64,000 nucleotides of DNA from Coenobita brevimanus (GCA_032717465.1 CM064715.1:34472382-34536381); one strand, 5' to 3'; counted from the first letter of the stretch, positions 1-11,057 are shown. Translations and numbers: made by a program. Notes: generated by a model not told the origin, from the sequence alone.

Positions 1-112
1 TTGATTGACAATTTTCACTACTTTTATCCTTGGAGTCACTGCTATGTCGAGAATTAGAAATCCATTAAATCTCAGCACGACAGAAAAGAGGTCAGGTCGA
101 CGCTCCATGACC
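1..112 (+). repeat. Fragment of background AT-rich satellite
   Basis: This stretch closely resembles 57425-57530. Both run from an 'attgacaa' start through 'ccttggagtca' and 'ctatgtc' to 'gacagaaaagag'. It lies in the plus orientation, the same as the right-hand satellite block, whereas the satellite that follows the non-LTR fragment is inverted. It is noncoding. Confidence 0.7.
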
Positions 113-870
113 CATCATGAACAGTTCCCCTCTTTCATATACTGCCCCTCTCTCATATACCACTCCAGTCCATTCCTCCATCTCATTCTTGGCCTTCCTC
201 TCCATCTCTCCCCCTCCACCTCACTGACATACACTGTCCTTGTCAGTCTTTCACTCTCCATCCTCTCCACAAGGGCAAACCACCTCAATGTGTTTCTCCT
301 AACACTTCCTATCACATCCACATCCACATCACAACGCTCCTTCACATTCTCCTTTGCCAGTCTATCTCCATGTGACTCCACAGGCACCTCTCATTTCCAC
401 TGCGCTCACTCTTGACTTCTGTCCCTTCAACAACGTCTAAGCTTCACTTCCATACGTTAGAGTTGGTATGACGATACTGTCATGTAGTAACTTTTTAACT
501 TCCATGCTTCAGTTCCCTGTTTCTTATCGCTGCCTTCATGGAACCATCAATCTTTCTTGTACCCTTTCAAGCACTTCACTCTCCAAACTTCCATCCTTAC
601 TCATCACACTACCTAAGTACTTAAACGTACTCACATTTTCCATTTCATCATCCAACCTCACCGTACATTCACTGACATCACCTGTACTTTACTCTTCCCT
701 ACATGCAGCTTTTGGTTCCGTTTCTTACTTCCAAACTCATCCACCAAGCCTTGCAGCTCCCGTTCGTCTTCACTTAACACAGTATCATCTGCAAACAACA
801 GCACACGGAGTTTCCAACCAATGCCTTCTTTCATTAGGGCCACTCCAACATGCACTGCCCTACATTGTAT
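113..870 (-). pseudogene. 3' end of a non-LTR retrotransposon, RT C-terminal part
   Basis: Read on the minus strand, 855-658 encodes an RT palm fragment with the catalytic box LLFADDTVL, followed by a segment rich in Lys and Glu. Further down the same strand, 387-115 encodes the C-terminal tail usual for this group, with a WF-x-VERM-like motif and a RGRPRMRW motif. The frames do not join: several stops and shifts lie between 658 and 387, so this is a dead fragment. The N-terminal endonuclease and most of the RT fingers are missing, as expected for 5' truncation during target-primed reverse transcription. The clade cannot be set from so little sequence. Satellite sequence flanks it on both sides, in opposite orientations. 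Confidence 0.75.
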
Positions 871-3509
871 ATTATTTAGCTACTCACAACAAGAATGAAC
901 GAAATCGGACGGTTTGGAAGAGGGTTTTCTCCTGTGAAATAGGCTATAAGAACTTTTTAGAAACGAAAGCCTCCGCTTTAGGGTAATTCAGAACTATTAT
1001 CCTTGGAAAATGCTGAAAACAACGTATTTTTGGCGACGGCGATAAGCAGGATGTCCACAATTGTTGTGGTTGGGAAAAAAAATCCAATTGTTTAGAAAAC
1101 TCAGACGATATTTCTCAAGCTGAATAATGCCGGAAACGAAAACTCATAAAATTTTCATCAAGGAGTAATAAGGTAACAGAAAAGAAGAAATCGCTACAAA
1201 AAAATCGTTTGTAACTAAATATATCTCATTTTTCAGCTACCGACTCAGTCATTGAAACTTTTTGTGCTTAAACACTTCAATTGCTGGTTTTGATTATGGT
1301 TAGAGACGATTGTAATTTTGTCTTTATAATGAAGCTTTAAAAATATTTTCCTCTTTATAAAATGAAAAAGATAAATATTTCAACATTAAATCATATATTA
1401 TACTTCCATAGGTAGATCACACGGAATTGTGTCAAATAGTATAAAAAAAAAAGTTTTTGAGATAAAAAATAATTGTTACTGAAATATGTAGTTACTAAAC
1501 ATTTGTATCTTGGTTTCTCATGTCCATAGGTTTATCGTGCATATCATACAAAAATAAAATGATGCGAGCGTTGACATGAACTATATCAGAGGTCTTGAGA
1601 TTGGATTTTTACTTAATCATGAGGGCCAGTTAAAGGATTTACTTCATTCATCCCAGACGTGAATTCAAGAATAAAAAATAGTGCTTATTGAGAACCATTT
1701 ACGATAGGAAGCACCTGCTTTAGAGGTAATTCAAAACTTTTCTTCTAAAGTGTTGATAAAAACCGTTATTTTTTCAGAAACGCTAAATATGCAACTTGTA
1801 CAAATGTATTAAAAAATGGCTGGAAACACACCCAATTGTTTATTAAATTCAAATAGCATTTCTCATGTGAAGGAATGCCGCATTGGAAAAAAATCTATCT
1901 ACAAGGAGAACTGAAGTAAGAAGAAATAGAAAGCACACGTAATCATTACTGGCGTTTCATGTGTCTAAGCACAATAAGTTTCAAGTACTGAGAGGGTAAT
2001 CGAAAGAAGAGAAAATTTTGTTTGAAATGATTTTATTTTTATCTGTATAATCAGGGCTTTTAAATGGGATCTTGAGCTATCTGATTTAAATGAAAAACGA
2101 ATGTTTCCACATTGTGAATGTTTGTGTTAGACCAAAAGCCATATTTCCTTGCGTAAAATAATTCCGGACGATGATAACTCGTGTAAAAGAAATTTCTTGA
2201 GGCATTCAATGTTAAAAATTAATACAAGGTAAAAACATTGCAAGACTGAGATGTGAAATGAATAAAGATTTATAACAGATCAACACCTCTTTCACCCTCC
2301 CTCCCCAAAAAATGCAGTGCCAGGGAGTGAATGACTTTTCGTCATTCATCGTAGTCCTGACATTAATATTAAAAAATAGTGCCAACTGTAAACTTTTTAC
2401 GATAGAAAGCAATCGCTTTAGGAGTAATCCAGATCTATTATATTGCAGTGATGGAAAGACCTCGTATTTTGGAGCGAGAAAGCTAAACATGGTACTGCCA
2501 CAAATGAACTCTAAATTGGTTATGAAACATCCGATTGATTATAAAAATCAGAAAAGATTTCCGGGTGAAGAATGCCATATAGAAAAAAAATCCACCTTGA
2601 ATAATGGTGTAAATTGATTAACACGTAATCAGAACTGACATTTGAGGTTTCATTTAATGAGGGGTCGTCAAAAAAAGGAGAAATTTTGAGTTAGAAAAGA
2701 ATATTTATTTCTTCATAACGAGGTATTTAAAATGGCCTTGTCTCTTGATTTAACTAAAAAAAAAAAAAAATGAATATTTGCACCAAATGAAGGTTCGAGC
2801 TAGACAATCAGCAATAATTGGTAACCCCCCCCCAAAGGTGATAACTGTAATAAGTGAAAATTGAGGTTGTATTGACAATCAAAATAAAATTTATAATTTT
2901 TTTTACTTGATAGTAGTAAATTGTGATAAAAAAATTAACTTGTTACGAAGGAAACCATCCTCTTTAGGAGTAATGAAAAAATATTAAAATGAACTGACGG
3001 TAAACGAAGACGCTAAATACGAAACTTCCACAAATTGGTTGGGAAACAATGTTTTCTAAAAATCATAAAACACTTCTGAAGGTGGAAAGGATCCATTTAT
3101 GCGAAAAAAAAAATCTACATGGAGAAATTAAATAAATAAGACGAAAACGATTCATGCGTTGGAAGCATTTGATTGATGAGAGGGTTGTCCAAAAAATGGA
3201 GAAATTTAGGTTTGGAGAGGATCATACTTTTACTTGTACAACTAGGGCTTTAAAATAGCATTTTGAGCTTCTTAATTCAAATAAAAATATATATTGGCAA
3301 TTATGAGCATCGTTGTAGAACATAAGATATATTTCCTCAGGTAATTAATCTAATAAACGAGAATTGGAAAGATACTGACATGAAAATTAATGAGAAAGTA
3401 AAAACATTCTAGTACTTAGATATGAAATTAATGAACATTTATAACTTCGTTCCCCATCGTAGATTTCTTGCGCATAATGGATACAAGAAAAATGAAAAAA
3501 TCATTCGGA
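871..3509 (-). repeat. Background satellite, inverted orientation
   Basis: AT-rich noncoding sequence made of diverged monomers. An anchor motif resembling 'gctttagg-gtaattca' recurs near 975, 1716, 2415 and 2961, giving a spacing of about 550-740 bp. A second anchor resembling 'agccatatttcctt' is the reverse complement of sequence near 57005 in the right-hand block. The monomers are too diverged to align base for base by eye, so exact boundaries are uncertain. Short open frames here (for example 2312-2617) show no protein family signature and differ between monomers. Confidence 0.65.
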
Positions 3510-3780
3510 AGCCGAATGCTAATCGTCCGACACGCGCGCCACTTCACCCCCCCCCCAATAGAGATGCCGTGCCAACCTCCTCACACTGGGGGGCGGACGG
3601 GAACCCCCACGGTGTTGGTAGTAGGGCGGCGCCCCCCATGAGGGAGGCGTTTTGGGGGGCCCCCAAGAGGGGCCGAGGGGCGGTGCGCCCCCCAGTGGGG
3701 CCGATGGGCGGGAGTCCCCCTGGCAGGGGTCGGGTTGCGTACTCTGCTGGGGGGAAGCGACCCCTTCAGTGAGGTGGGAC
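3510..3780. other. GC-rich island with G-runs and inverted repeats
   Basis: About 270 bp of very GC-rich sequence in an otherwise AT-rich region. It contains many runs of 4-7 G or C on both strands and a perfect 12-bp inverted repeat (3584-3595 with 3686-3697, core 'cactggggggcg'). It could form hairpins or G-quadruplexes. Both strands give short open frames, but they are low-complexity Pro/Gly/Arg translations and are not credible proteins. The origin is unknown; a structured nonautonomous element is one possibility. Confidence 0.55.
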
Positions 3781-4310
3781 AATTTTGTCCATCTCATAAT
3801 ACCCCGAGGGTTTCATGTTGATAGCTCAAAAAGTTCATGATATAACGGTGCTAAAGGCTGGGGATAGAGAGCAGTTGGCCTTTGACAGTGATTTTGGTGA
3901 CTGCAACCGCTCATTTTCGATCTCGTCCTAGATTTTGGGTATGTTGATTTTTCAAGCCGCTCATGAGACACAATGGTGCTACCTGCGGGCGATAAAAAAT
4001 AGTTGACATTTGGCAGCCATTTTGGTGACCTGGACCTTGATCCCGACTTCCAATTTTCAATCTCGCCCAAGATTTTTGCCATTACTTGATATCCTGATGG
4101 TTTCATGGTTATAGTTCAATCCATTCATGAGATATAATGGTGCTGAAGGCGGGCGATAAAAACATTTGGCAGCGATTTTAGTGACAGCGATTTTAGTGAC
4201 CTTGACTTTGACCCCGACTGCCAATTTCCTGTCTCGTCCAAGATTATGGTCATATCTTGATAACCCTTAAATTTTAATGCTGATAGCTCAGCCGTTCATG
4301 AGATATAATG
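3781..4310 (+). repeat. Minisatellite of about 125-175 bp units, 3-4 copies
   Basis: The motif 'ttcatgagatataatggtgct' or close variants recur near 3834, 3960, 4134 and 4295. Each is preceded by a 'gatagctca'-like stretch, and most are followed by a stretch like 'gacc ttga' and 'tctcg(c/t)cc(a/t)agatt'. The units are diverged and of unequal length. No coding potential is evident. Confidence 0.65.
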
Positions 4311-4312
4311 GG

Positions 4313-4313
<1 letters not shown>

Positions 4314-4390
<77 letters not shown>
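4314..4390. repeat. (AC)n dinucleotide microsatellite
   Basis: A nearly pure AC/CA repeat of about 77 bp that directly follows the last minisatellite unit. The Val-Cys repeat on the minus strand is a translation artefact. Confidence 0.95.
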
Positions 4391-4392
<2 letters not shown>

Positions 4393-4770
4393 GATAGGAA
4401 AACACATTATCACTGTGACTTGGTAAAGGAGGGCTATAAGAAATGCCGCTTGCTCATGCATTGATTTCATCTGTTGTAAGGGATTTATAATTTATTTTTT
4501 TATTCATCGTAGCCGTTATAGCAAGGTTTAAAATAAATCCAGTGGTAAATTTGCTAAGAAATAGAGTGCTCGCCTTAAGAGTAATTCAAAACTAATATGA
4601 TGGAGTGTTCCTTAAAAAAAAATTATGGGGCTACAAAGCTAAATATCCAACTTCCACAAATGTACTCGATTTTATTGTTAATGCAAGGAAGAAGAAACCA
4701 AAGGAAACCCGGAAATCAGTTCCTTAAAAAAAAAAAAAAAAAATCGATCCGTTCATTTCGAGATACATGG
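4391..4770 (-). repeat. Background satellite, inverted orientation
   Basis: The monomer anchor appears as 'gccttaagagtaattcaaaa' near 4571, followed by the usual 'ctaaatat-caacttccacaaatgta' section. An A-run lies at about 4725-4742. It is noncoding. Confidence 0.55.
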
Positions 4771-4869
4771 ACACATTGCGTTTGAAAGACTGGAGATCAT
4801 AGGAAGTAGGAAATACAGACACATGAAGACAGTTTCAGAGATGACCTGTTGCATAAATGAAGGACTGGG

Positions 4870-5420
4870 AGTAACGGTTAACTCTTGCCTTTAGAGAGTT
4901 GGACAGAAAAGGGATGAGAGTTTGTTGCTAGACGGGTGTTAAGCACCCGTAGTAGAGGTGGAAGGATGCAAGCAGACAGTTCAGAGGAGCAGTGACCATT
5001 GAAGTAGCGACAGAAACGAGATAAAGAGGCAACAGTGCGGCAAAGAGACAGGTTGACGGAAGCCAGTAAGAGGAGGAGAGTTCATGCCTTTGACTCCACC
5101 CTATCGAGAAGAGCTGTAAATGGGGAGCCTCCCCACATCTAAGGGTTGTACGCTAAACAGGGACTAATAATACCCGTCAACAAATGTGCAGGGGTAAAGA
5201 AGGAAAGGAGTCGGCTTAGCACACCTAATCTCTTGGAAGCAGATTTTACAAGAGATGTAATATGATCTTTCCAAGATAAGTCACGAATGAATGAAACCCC
5301 AAGCATGTTCAAGGATGATGCAGGATTGAGCTGGATATTATTAAAAATCAGTGGGTACTCCTGTGGAGGATTTTGACGGGTTGATAGGTGTAAAAACTGT
5401 CTTTGATGGATTAAAAACAA
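4870..5420 (-). pseudogene. RT C-terminal/thumb region, broken
   Basis: From 5420 to 5139 the frame encodes a stretch with LNMLGVSF and WKDHI followed by a helical segment. This is typical of the section just after the RT palm, where the line is usually LG-hydrophobic-W-xxHI. From about 5138 down to 4870 the translation continues in several frames with stops. It is separated from the main RT block by about 80 bp that contain a frame change, so the element could not make a full RT. Confidence 0.65.
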
Positions 5421-5502
5421 GATTATTTTTACCCCAGTCCGAGATACGAGCCAGGTCAGACATTAGGTGTGCCATAGCCTCATCCCTTGTTTGTTGAAGT
5501 AC

Positions 5503-6648
5503 CTACTGAGATGGACGTTGCGGAGACCGAATGGTAAGGTGAAAGGTGGAATCATCAGCGTACGAGTGGATAGGGTTAGATGTACTGCTTACAAGATCAT
5601 TGATAAATAAAAGGAAGAGAGTTGGTGATAGGACAGAGCCCTGAGGAATACCACTGTTGATAGATCTAGGGGAAGAACGATGGCCGTCTACAACAGCAGC
5701 TATAGAACGACCAGAAAGGAAGCTATAGTTGAAGGCACAGATAGAAGGATAGAAACAGTAAGAGGGCAGTTTGGAATTTAAAGATTTATGCCAGACTCGA
5801 TCGAAAGCCTTTGAGATGTCAAGTGCAATGGCAAAGCTTTCGCCAAAGTCCCGAAAGGAGGATGACCAGGAGTCTGAAAGGTAAGTGAGAACATCGCCAG
5901 TGGAGCGTCCTTGACGGAACCCGTACTGATGATCAGAAAGAAGGTTGTTCAGAATAGACTCGAAAACTTTTGAGACGCAGGATGTTAAAGCAATTGGACG
6001 ATAGTTAGAGGGTTGGGAATGGTCACCCTTCTTTGGAATTGGCTGAATAAGAGCAAACTTCCAGCAAGAAGGAAAGGTACAAGTTGAAACACAAAGGCGA
6101 AAGAGTTTACCTAGGCAGGGTGTAAGCACAGAAGCACAGTTCTTGAGGACAACAGGAGGGACTTCATCAGGCCCATATACCTTGTTAATATTGAGGCCAG
6201 TGATGGCAGAAAATACATAAGCTGAAGAAATTTTAATGTTAGCCATGAGGAAGTCAGAGGGGGGAAGTGATGGAGGAACAACACTTGAATCGTCAAAGGT
6301 GGAATTGTAGGAGAAAGTGTGCGTGAAGGGATCTGTTTTATCAGTAGCAGAAATAGCTACAGAGCCATCAGAGTAGAAAAGAGGGGGGAAGGATGATGAG
6401 GTAAAGTTGTTAGAAAGGTTTTTGGCAATGTGCCAGAAGGAGCGGGAAGAACTTGAATTGGAGAGTTGAGAGCATTTATTACGGATGAAATGATTTTTAG
6501 CAGTGTGAAGAACAGACAGCACGATTCCGGGCAGAAACGTATAATAGATGTGATTCAGGGGTGGGTTGGCTCCGTTATCTTTTATAGGCCCTCTCCTTGT
6601 TGCGGACAGCATTAGAACAAGCGTGATTAAACCAAAGCTTTCTTGCAT
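5503..6648 (-). pseudogene. Non-LTR reverse transcriptase, largest open block
   Basis: A 381-codon open block on the minus strand. In order it shows NYRPIALTS (RT block 1-2), the HQYGFRQGRST motif, the first catalytic aspartates in LDISKAFDRVWH, the SGIPQGSVLSPTLF block and the catalytic SYADDSTFH box near the C-terminus. Together these are the canonical RT palm of a non-LTR element that copies RNA at a nicked chromosomal target. The block is open but lacks the endonuclease upstream and the C-terminal part downstream in the same frame, so it is a relic. The first 20 or so residues overlap the linker block in another frame, which places a frameshift near 6600. Confidence 0.85.
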
Positions 6649-6844
6649 TAGTCAAAGGATATGAGACAGGAGTGTATGCTTCCATGCCCGAGAAAATAAT
6701 CTCCGTAATGCGCAAGGCACACCCAGATAGCTCCCGGCCATGGAAACAATAATCATTCCAGGAAAAATCAAAGAAGTGCTGCCTGAGGGCCTCCCAATCA
6801 GCAGCTCCAAAGTGCCACAGACGACGCTTCTTTGGAGGGTTCAC
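6575..6844 (-). pseudogene. Linker between endonuclease and RT, broken
   Basis: A 90-codon block that begins NPPKKRRLWHF and contains a Trp/Phe-rich stretch followed by YPLTNARKLWFN and NKERAYKR. In Jockey/CR1-type ORF2 proteins a section like this (LTNARKxWFNxxCxxA) lies between the endonuclease and the RT. It ends out of frame with the RT block that follows. Confidence 0.6.
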
Positions 6845-7160
6845 AGGCCGTACCGGAGCGATGGGACAGGTTAAGTAACGATGAGAAAAGATTGATCGTA
6901 AACAGAAAGATTATTTGTTGGAACTCTCTCCAAGGCTGTCAGGGATACAGATAGGGTGCTGTACAAGCTGCTATAGGTCATTAAGGACAGAAAAGACAGG
7001 TGGATCAGTGAAAGGAGAGGGGAGCCAAAGGTGATGGTGTATATTGAAATCTCCTAGAATAGAAATTTCAGAGGGAGGAGATATGGATAGAATGTGTTCC
7101 ATCGAGAAGTAAGATAGTCGAGGATGCTGAAAAAATTCAGCAAAGGGGGATGGTCAGGAA

Positions 7161-7640
7161 ATAGTCCCGAGGGCTGATGAAACGGGAGCTCCAGTTCTCC
7201 CTATCATCAGCTTTCCATCCACCTTGGGAGTACTGCCCTGCTCAACGGGTGCCGCAGTCTACTCCCAGTTGTTATTAAAATTCAGAAAACATTGCCGAGA
7301 GTGATATGCTCCATTTTGCGAGAAAAAAAAAAACATATGGAGAAATGAAGTAAAAAAAATAATAGATTTCCACAAAAAGGGGTGGAAAAATTTGAGGTGT
7401 TAAAGTTTGATAAGTTCTTATTAACGAGTGGGTCGTCGAAAAAAGTGAGAAATATAGGAAGGATTTTTTCATCTGTAGTTAAAACTTTAAAATACTATCT
7501 CTAGCCTCCTAAATAAATTTCAAAAATTGCCTGTTATGAAGGTTCGTGACAGATTATAAGCCATGTATGCTTAGGTAAAATAACTCTGAAAGTTGATAAT
7601 TTGTCTAAAAGGAAATTTAGGGGGTATTAAACTCATGAAA
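7161..7640 (-). repeat. Background satellite, inverted orientation, with unassigned edge
   Basis: From about 7270 the sequence matches the left-arm monomers ('tatggagaaatgaagtaa', then 'gaaggttcgtgacag' and 'aagccatgtatgctta'). The first 110 bp (7161-7270) are more GC-balanced and may still belong to the non-LTR element. No gene is seen. Confidence 0.5.
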
Positions 7641-7905
7641 CGCAAGCTATGATTACTTGTGACGATTTCTTCTTATTACTTCATTTCTCCATGTAGCTGG
7701 AAGTCATTTTTTATTTTTCCTATGTGGTATTTTTCACTCTAAGGAATGTTTTCTGAAGTTTTGAAACAATTGGGTATGTTTTCCATCCAATTTAGAGTAT
7801 TTGTGAAAGTTGCATTTTTAGAAATTTTGAAAAATAAAGTTTTTATCATTTCAGTAAAAAAAAATAAATTACTGAAGTAAATGCTTTCTTCCGTAACAGG
7901 TTCAC
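7641..7905 (+). repeat. Background satellite after orientation switch
   Basis: Monomer sequence now in plus orientation ('ttttcactctaaggaatgttttctg', then 'caattgggtatgttttcc' and 'gagtatttgtgaaagttgca'), as in the right-hand block. Part of it is roughly the reverse complement of 7320-7390, so the two halves meet head to head near 7640. Confidence 0.6.
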
Positions 7906-8064
7906 AATATGCTTTATTTTTTTACTGTTGACGTCACGGCAGCGATAAATGAATTAAATCATTTAACAGACCCATATGCCAAAGTAAAAATCCGAACAAT
8001 ATGCAGACGACATTTGCAACCTTTTCAAGTCAACGCTCCCTTCACCTGCATTTTTACCTTTGTA
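7906..8064. other. Unassigned sequence abutting assembly gap
   Basis: About 160 bp that resemble neither the satellite nor any retroelement in the window. A short plus-strand frame (VDVTAAINELNHLTDPYAK and onward) is open up to the gap, but I recognise no family. It could be part of an element whose remainder is hidden in the gap. Confidence 0.4.
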
Positions 8065-8164
8065 NNNNNNNNNNNNNNNNNNNNNNNNNNNNNNNNNNNN
8101 NNNNNNNNNNNNNNNNNNNNNNNNNNNNNNNNNNNNNNNNNNNNNNNNNNNNNNNNNNNNNNNN
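8065..8164. other. Assembly gap, exactly 100 N
   Basis: A run of exactly 100 N, the usual placeholder for a gap of unknown size. On the right the BEL/Pao element starts in mid-gag. Its 5' LTR, its gag N-terminus and the 5' part of Gmr1-like copy 1 are all absent from the window and are expected here. Confidence 0.95.
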
Positions 8165-10112
8165 TTTAAAGGAATCTGAACCTTATGATGAGTATGAACA
8201 ATACATAACTGAACTTGAAAATATAAAACATGAAGTTTATAATATTTTGATAACTGAGACTGGGAAGGTGAAACAGAAACCATCACTTGCCATAAAGAAA
8301 CTGGAGCCTCCTAAATTTCGTGGTTCTGTCAGAGCATTTCCTACTTTTGTTAAGGATTATGAAAGGTTAGTTGTGTCTCAGCAAGGAATGGACCCGTACG
8401 TGCTGAGGAATTCCTTGGAAGGTGAACCTAGGAAATTAGTGGAAGATTTAGACGATTATAACCGAATGTGGGCTCGTCTGAAAGAGACTTATGGTGATCC
8501 AGCTAAAATGATAGATTCTATTTTAGGAGATATCAGAGCAACTAAACCAGTGGTTGAAGGTGACAATAAAAGGCTTTTTATTAACATGATTAATACTGTA
8601 GAGAAAGTGTGGTTGGATATTGATAATTTGGGTCAGTTACAGGAACTTGAAAACACTACTGTAATTACTCAAGTGGAGAGATTGTTGCCACCTACTTTGA
8701 AAAGAGAATGGGCAATAAAGGTACAGTCTATCGGTACTGACAGGTTTAAAAGCTTAGTAACATTCTTGACTGAACAGCGCAAAGTTATAGAGTATTTGCA
8801 AGATGAGTCAAGGATTGCAAGTGCTAGGGCGACAGTTCATGTGTGTGAAGAAGAGACTTCCAAGGACTCTGAACTTGCAGAGGCGATTAAGCAGTTAGCT
8901 ACAGGTCAGGAAAAATTTCAAAATCAAATGTTCAAATGTTTATCTAACTTATCCTTTGCTAGTAATAAGTTTCAGGGAATGCCAAGCAGAAATGGGTCAA
9001 ATTTTGGACCAAAGGGAAATACCAAGAGATGTTGTGTGCATGAGTCTGATACTCATGATCTAAAAGATTGTGCAACCTTTAAACAGTGGCCTAAGGAGAC
9101 AAAATTTGAATTTCTGAAATCTAAGGGTATATGTTATATGTGCTTGAAGGAAGGACATTTAGCAAGGAATTGCAGTCAAGGATATTCATGTAGAGTTCTG
9201 GTAGATGGGGAACGCTGTGGAAAATATCATCATTCTGCCCTTCATCCCATATTCATTAGCCATGGAAGTACTACTGTGGAAGCATCAAGTAGCCATGTGA
9301 CAAGAGATGGAGTAATGCTCATGACGGGTTATGTGAACAGTGCTAATCAGGTAATACCCACCCTTTATGATCCAGGAAGTAATTTAAGTTTAATCACCAA
9401 TAGGATGGCACGGAAACTGGGTCTTGTTGGGACTCCTGTGAGTTTAACTTTAACCAAGGTTGGTGCGCAAACAGAACAGGTAGAAAGTTACGTGTATAAA
9501 GTCTTGTTGAAAGATAAATTTGGGAGGGAAAAAATAATTGATGCCTGTGGTATAACTGAAATCACTGGTGTGTCAAGTGAGATAGACGTGACTCCATTTG
9601 CACATATGTTTGGGTTACAGGAATGGCAGTTAAAGAGACCCAGCGGACGTATTGAGTTATTGATTGGATCAGATTACTGTGCTCTTTTACCTCAAGTTGT
9701 AAAAACAGTGCACAGTGTTCAACTGTTGGCTAATGACTTTGGATTTTGCCTTAGAGGAAGTATAGATGGAGAAAGAAAGCAAAGCGTTAGCTTTAATGTT
9801 CAGGTGAATCATGTTGCATGTTCTAAGCCTGAAGAGTGGCTTCTTACATCTCGGCTAAACCCTTGTCAAGTAATTGAAGAATACTTTTTGACTGAAAGCT
9901 TAGGAACTTTGTGTACCCCAAGATGTGGGGGATGCAAGTGTGGAGGTTGTTCCATTAAAGGAAATTTAACTATAAAGGAAGAAAGGGAACTTAGACTTAT
10001 TGAAGATGGATTGCACTATGATAGGGAAATAAATGTTGGATTTCAGAATACCCTTGGATCTGTGACCCTTCTAAGTTACCTAATAACTTCCCCATGGCTT
10101 TGGCTCGATTAA
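8165..10112 (+). pseudogene. BEL/Pao gag-protease, 5' truncated by gap
   Basis: About 648 codons are open from the gap. The first third matches the BEL/Pao gag region (DUF1759-like: PPKFRGSVRAFPTFVKDYE, then the LVEDLDDY and WARLKETYGDP stretches). A CCHC zinc knuckle for RNA binding lies at 9132-9173 (CYMCLKEGHLARNC), followed by a second Cys/His cluster. The retropepsin-like active site is YDPGSNLSLIT at about 9366, with Pro where DTG or DSG is usual. Near the C-terminus is a cysteine cluster CGGCKCGGC, normal for the stretch before the RT in this family. The frame ends about 20 codons into the RT region, where the next block overlaps in another frame. Confidence 0.85.
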
Positions 10113-11057
10113 GAGCTACAGAGAAAAGATTAAAAAAGATGGGAATGAAGTACTGTTTAAAGTATCAGGAACAAATTAATGACATGGTATCTAGAGGAGT
10201 TGCGCAGAAGTTGACCCAACAAGAATTGGAGAGTTATGAGGGCCCTACTTTTTACTTGCCACACCATGAAATCCATAAGCCAGAATCTCAGTCAACACCT
10301 CTAAGGATTGTGTTTAATTCAGCTGCATCATTCCAAGGAATGGCTCTAAATGATTTTCTTGCTAAAGGGCCTGATGTTCTAAATAATTTGTTGGGGATTC
10401 TTTTGCGTTTCAGACAAAATAGGATTGGCATAGTTGGCGATATCAAGAAAATGTACAACAGTGTTAAAATATCAGAGTTTGATATGCATACTCATAGATT
10501 TCTATGGAGAGATTTAGATGCAGAGAAAGTTCCTGATCATTATATACTGAAGACTGTGACATTTGGAGATAAACCAGGGGGGGCAAGCTATGGTGGCATT
10601 GAGGAAGACTGCTCAAATGAATGAGGAATATCCTTTGGCTATAAAGACTATTATTGAAGATTCTTATGTGGATGATGTGTTAGGAAGCTTTGATAGTTCC
10701 GAAATAGCTGTTGAAAGGATGGGACAAGTGGAAGAAGTGTTGGAAGCAGGAGGATTTGTAATGAAACAGTGGATCATGTCTGGAGATGATGGATGCATCA
10801 GTGAGAAAGTTTTGGATACAAATCATGAAAAGGTTTTAGGTCTAGATTGGAAACCTAAGGAGGATATCTTTTTGTTCAAAGCCAAACTCAATTTTTCAAG
10901 GAAAACTCGTCAAGGAAGGTCTGAACCAGATGTTTTGTTAGGTGATCTAGAAAGGCGTTTGCCAAGCCAGTTGACGAAGCGCATGATTCTTAGATTGCAA
11001 CCTTGTATGATCCTCTTGGATTTATTACTCCATTTACCCTTAAAGCTAAGCTATTGA
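10094..11057 (+). pseudogene. BEL/Pao reverse transcriptase, frameshifted
   Basis: Two overlapping open blocks (10094-10624 and 10563-11057) together cover the RT. The first carries PLRIVFNSAASF, NDFLAKGPD and the first catalytic aspartate in GDIKKMYNSV. The second carries the catalytic YVDD box at 10665-10676. The break between them falls in a run of seven G near 10583, consistent with a 1-nt indel. A second break near 11000 separates this from the next block, in the section where MYDPLGFITPF resumes. Either shift would prevent synthesis of a full polyprotein. Confidence 0.85.

Larger units (their letters stand above)
4771..7160 (-). mobile_element. Dead non-LTR retrotransposon, Jockey/CR1-like
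   Basis: A minus-strand retroelement body recognised from three adjoining but frame-disrupted coding blocks: a linker downstream of the endonuclease (6844-6575), the RT (6648-5503) and the RT C-terminal region (5420 to about 4870). The region 6850-7160 translates in broken frames and probably holds the end of the endonuclease domain, but I cannot show catalytic residues there. I see no poly(A) tail or target-site duplication with certainty. The clade is assigned only from the YADD box and general layout, so it is tentative. Both flanks are satellite. Confidence 0.75.

Noticed and set aside
5..986. Plus-strand frames of 136 and 172 codons at the window start
   Set aside because: They run antisense to the RT fragment, whose minus-strand motifs (FADD, RGRPRMRW) explain the sequence better.
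3422..3840. Overlapping open frames on both strands in the GC-rich island
   Set aside because: High GC lowers stop frequency; the products are Pro/Gly/Arg-rich with no domain.
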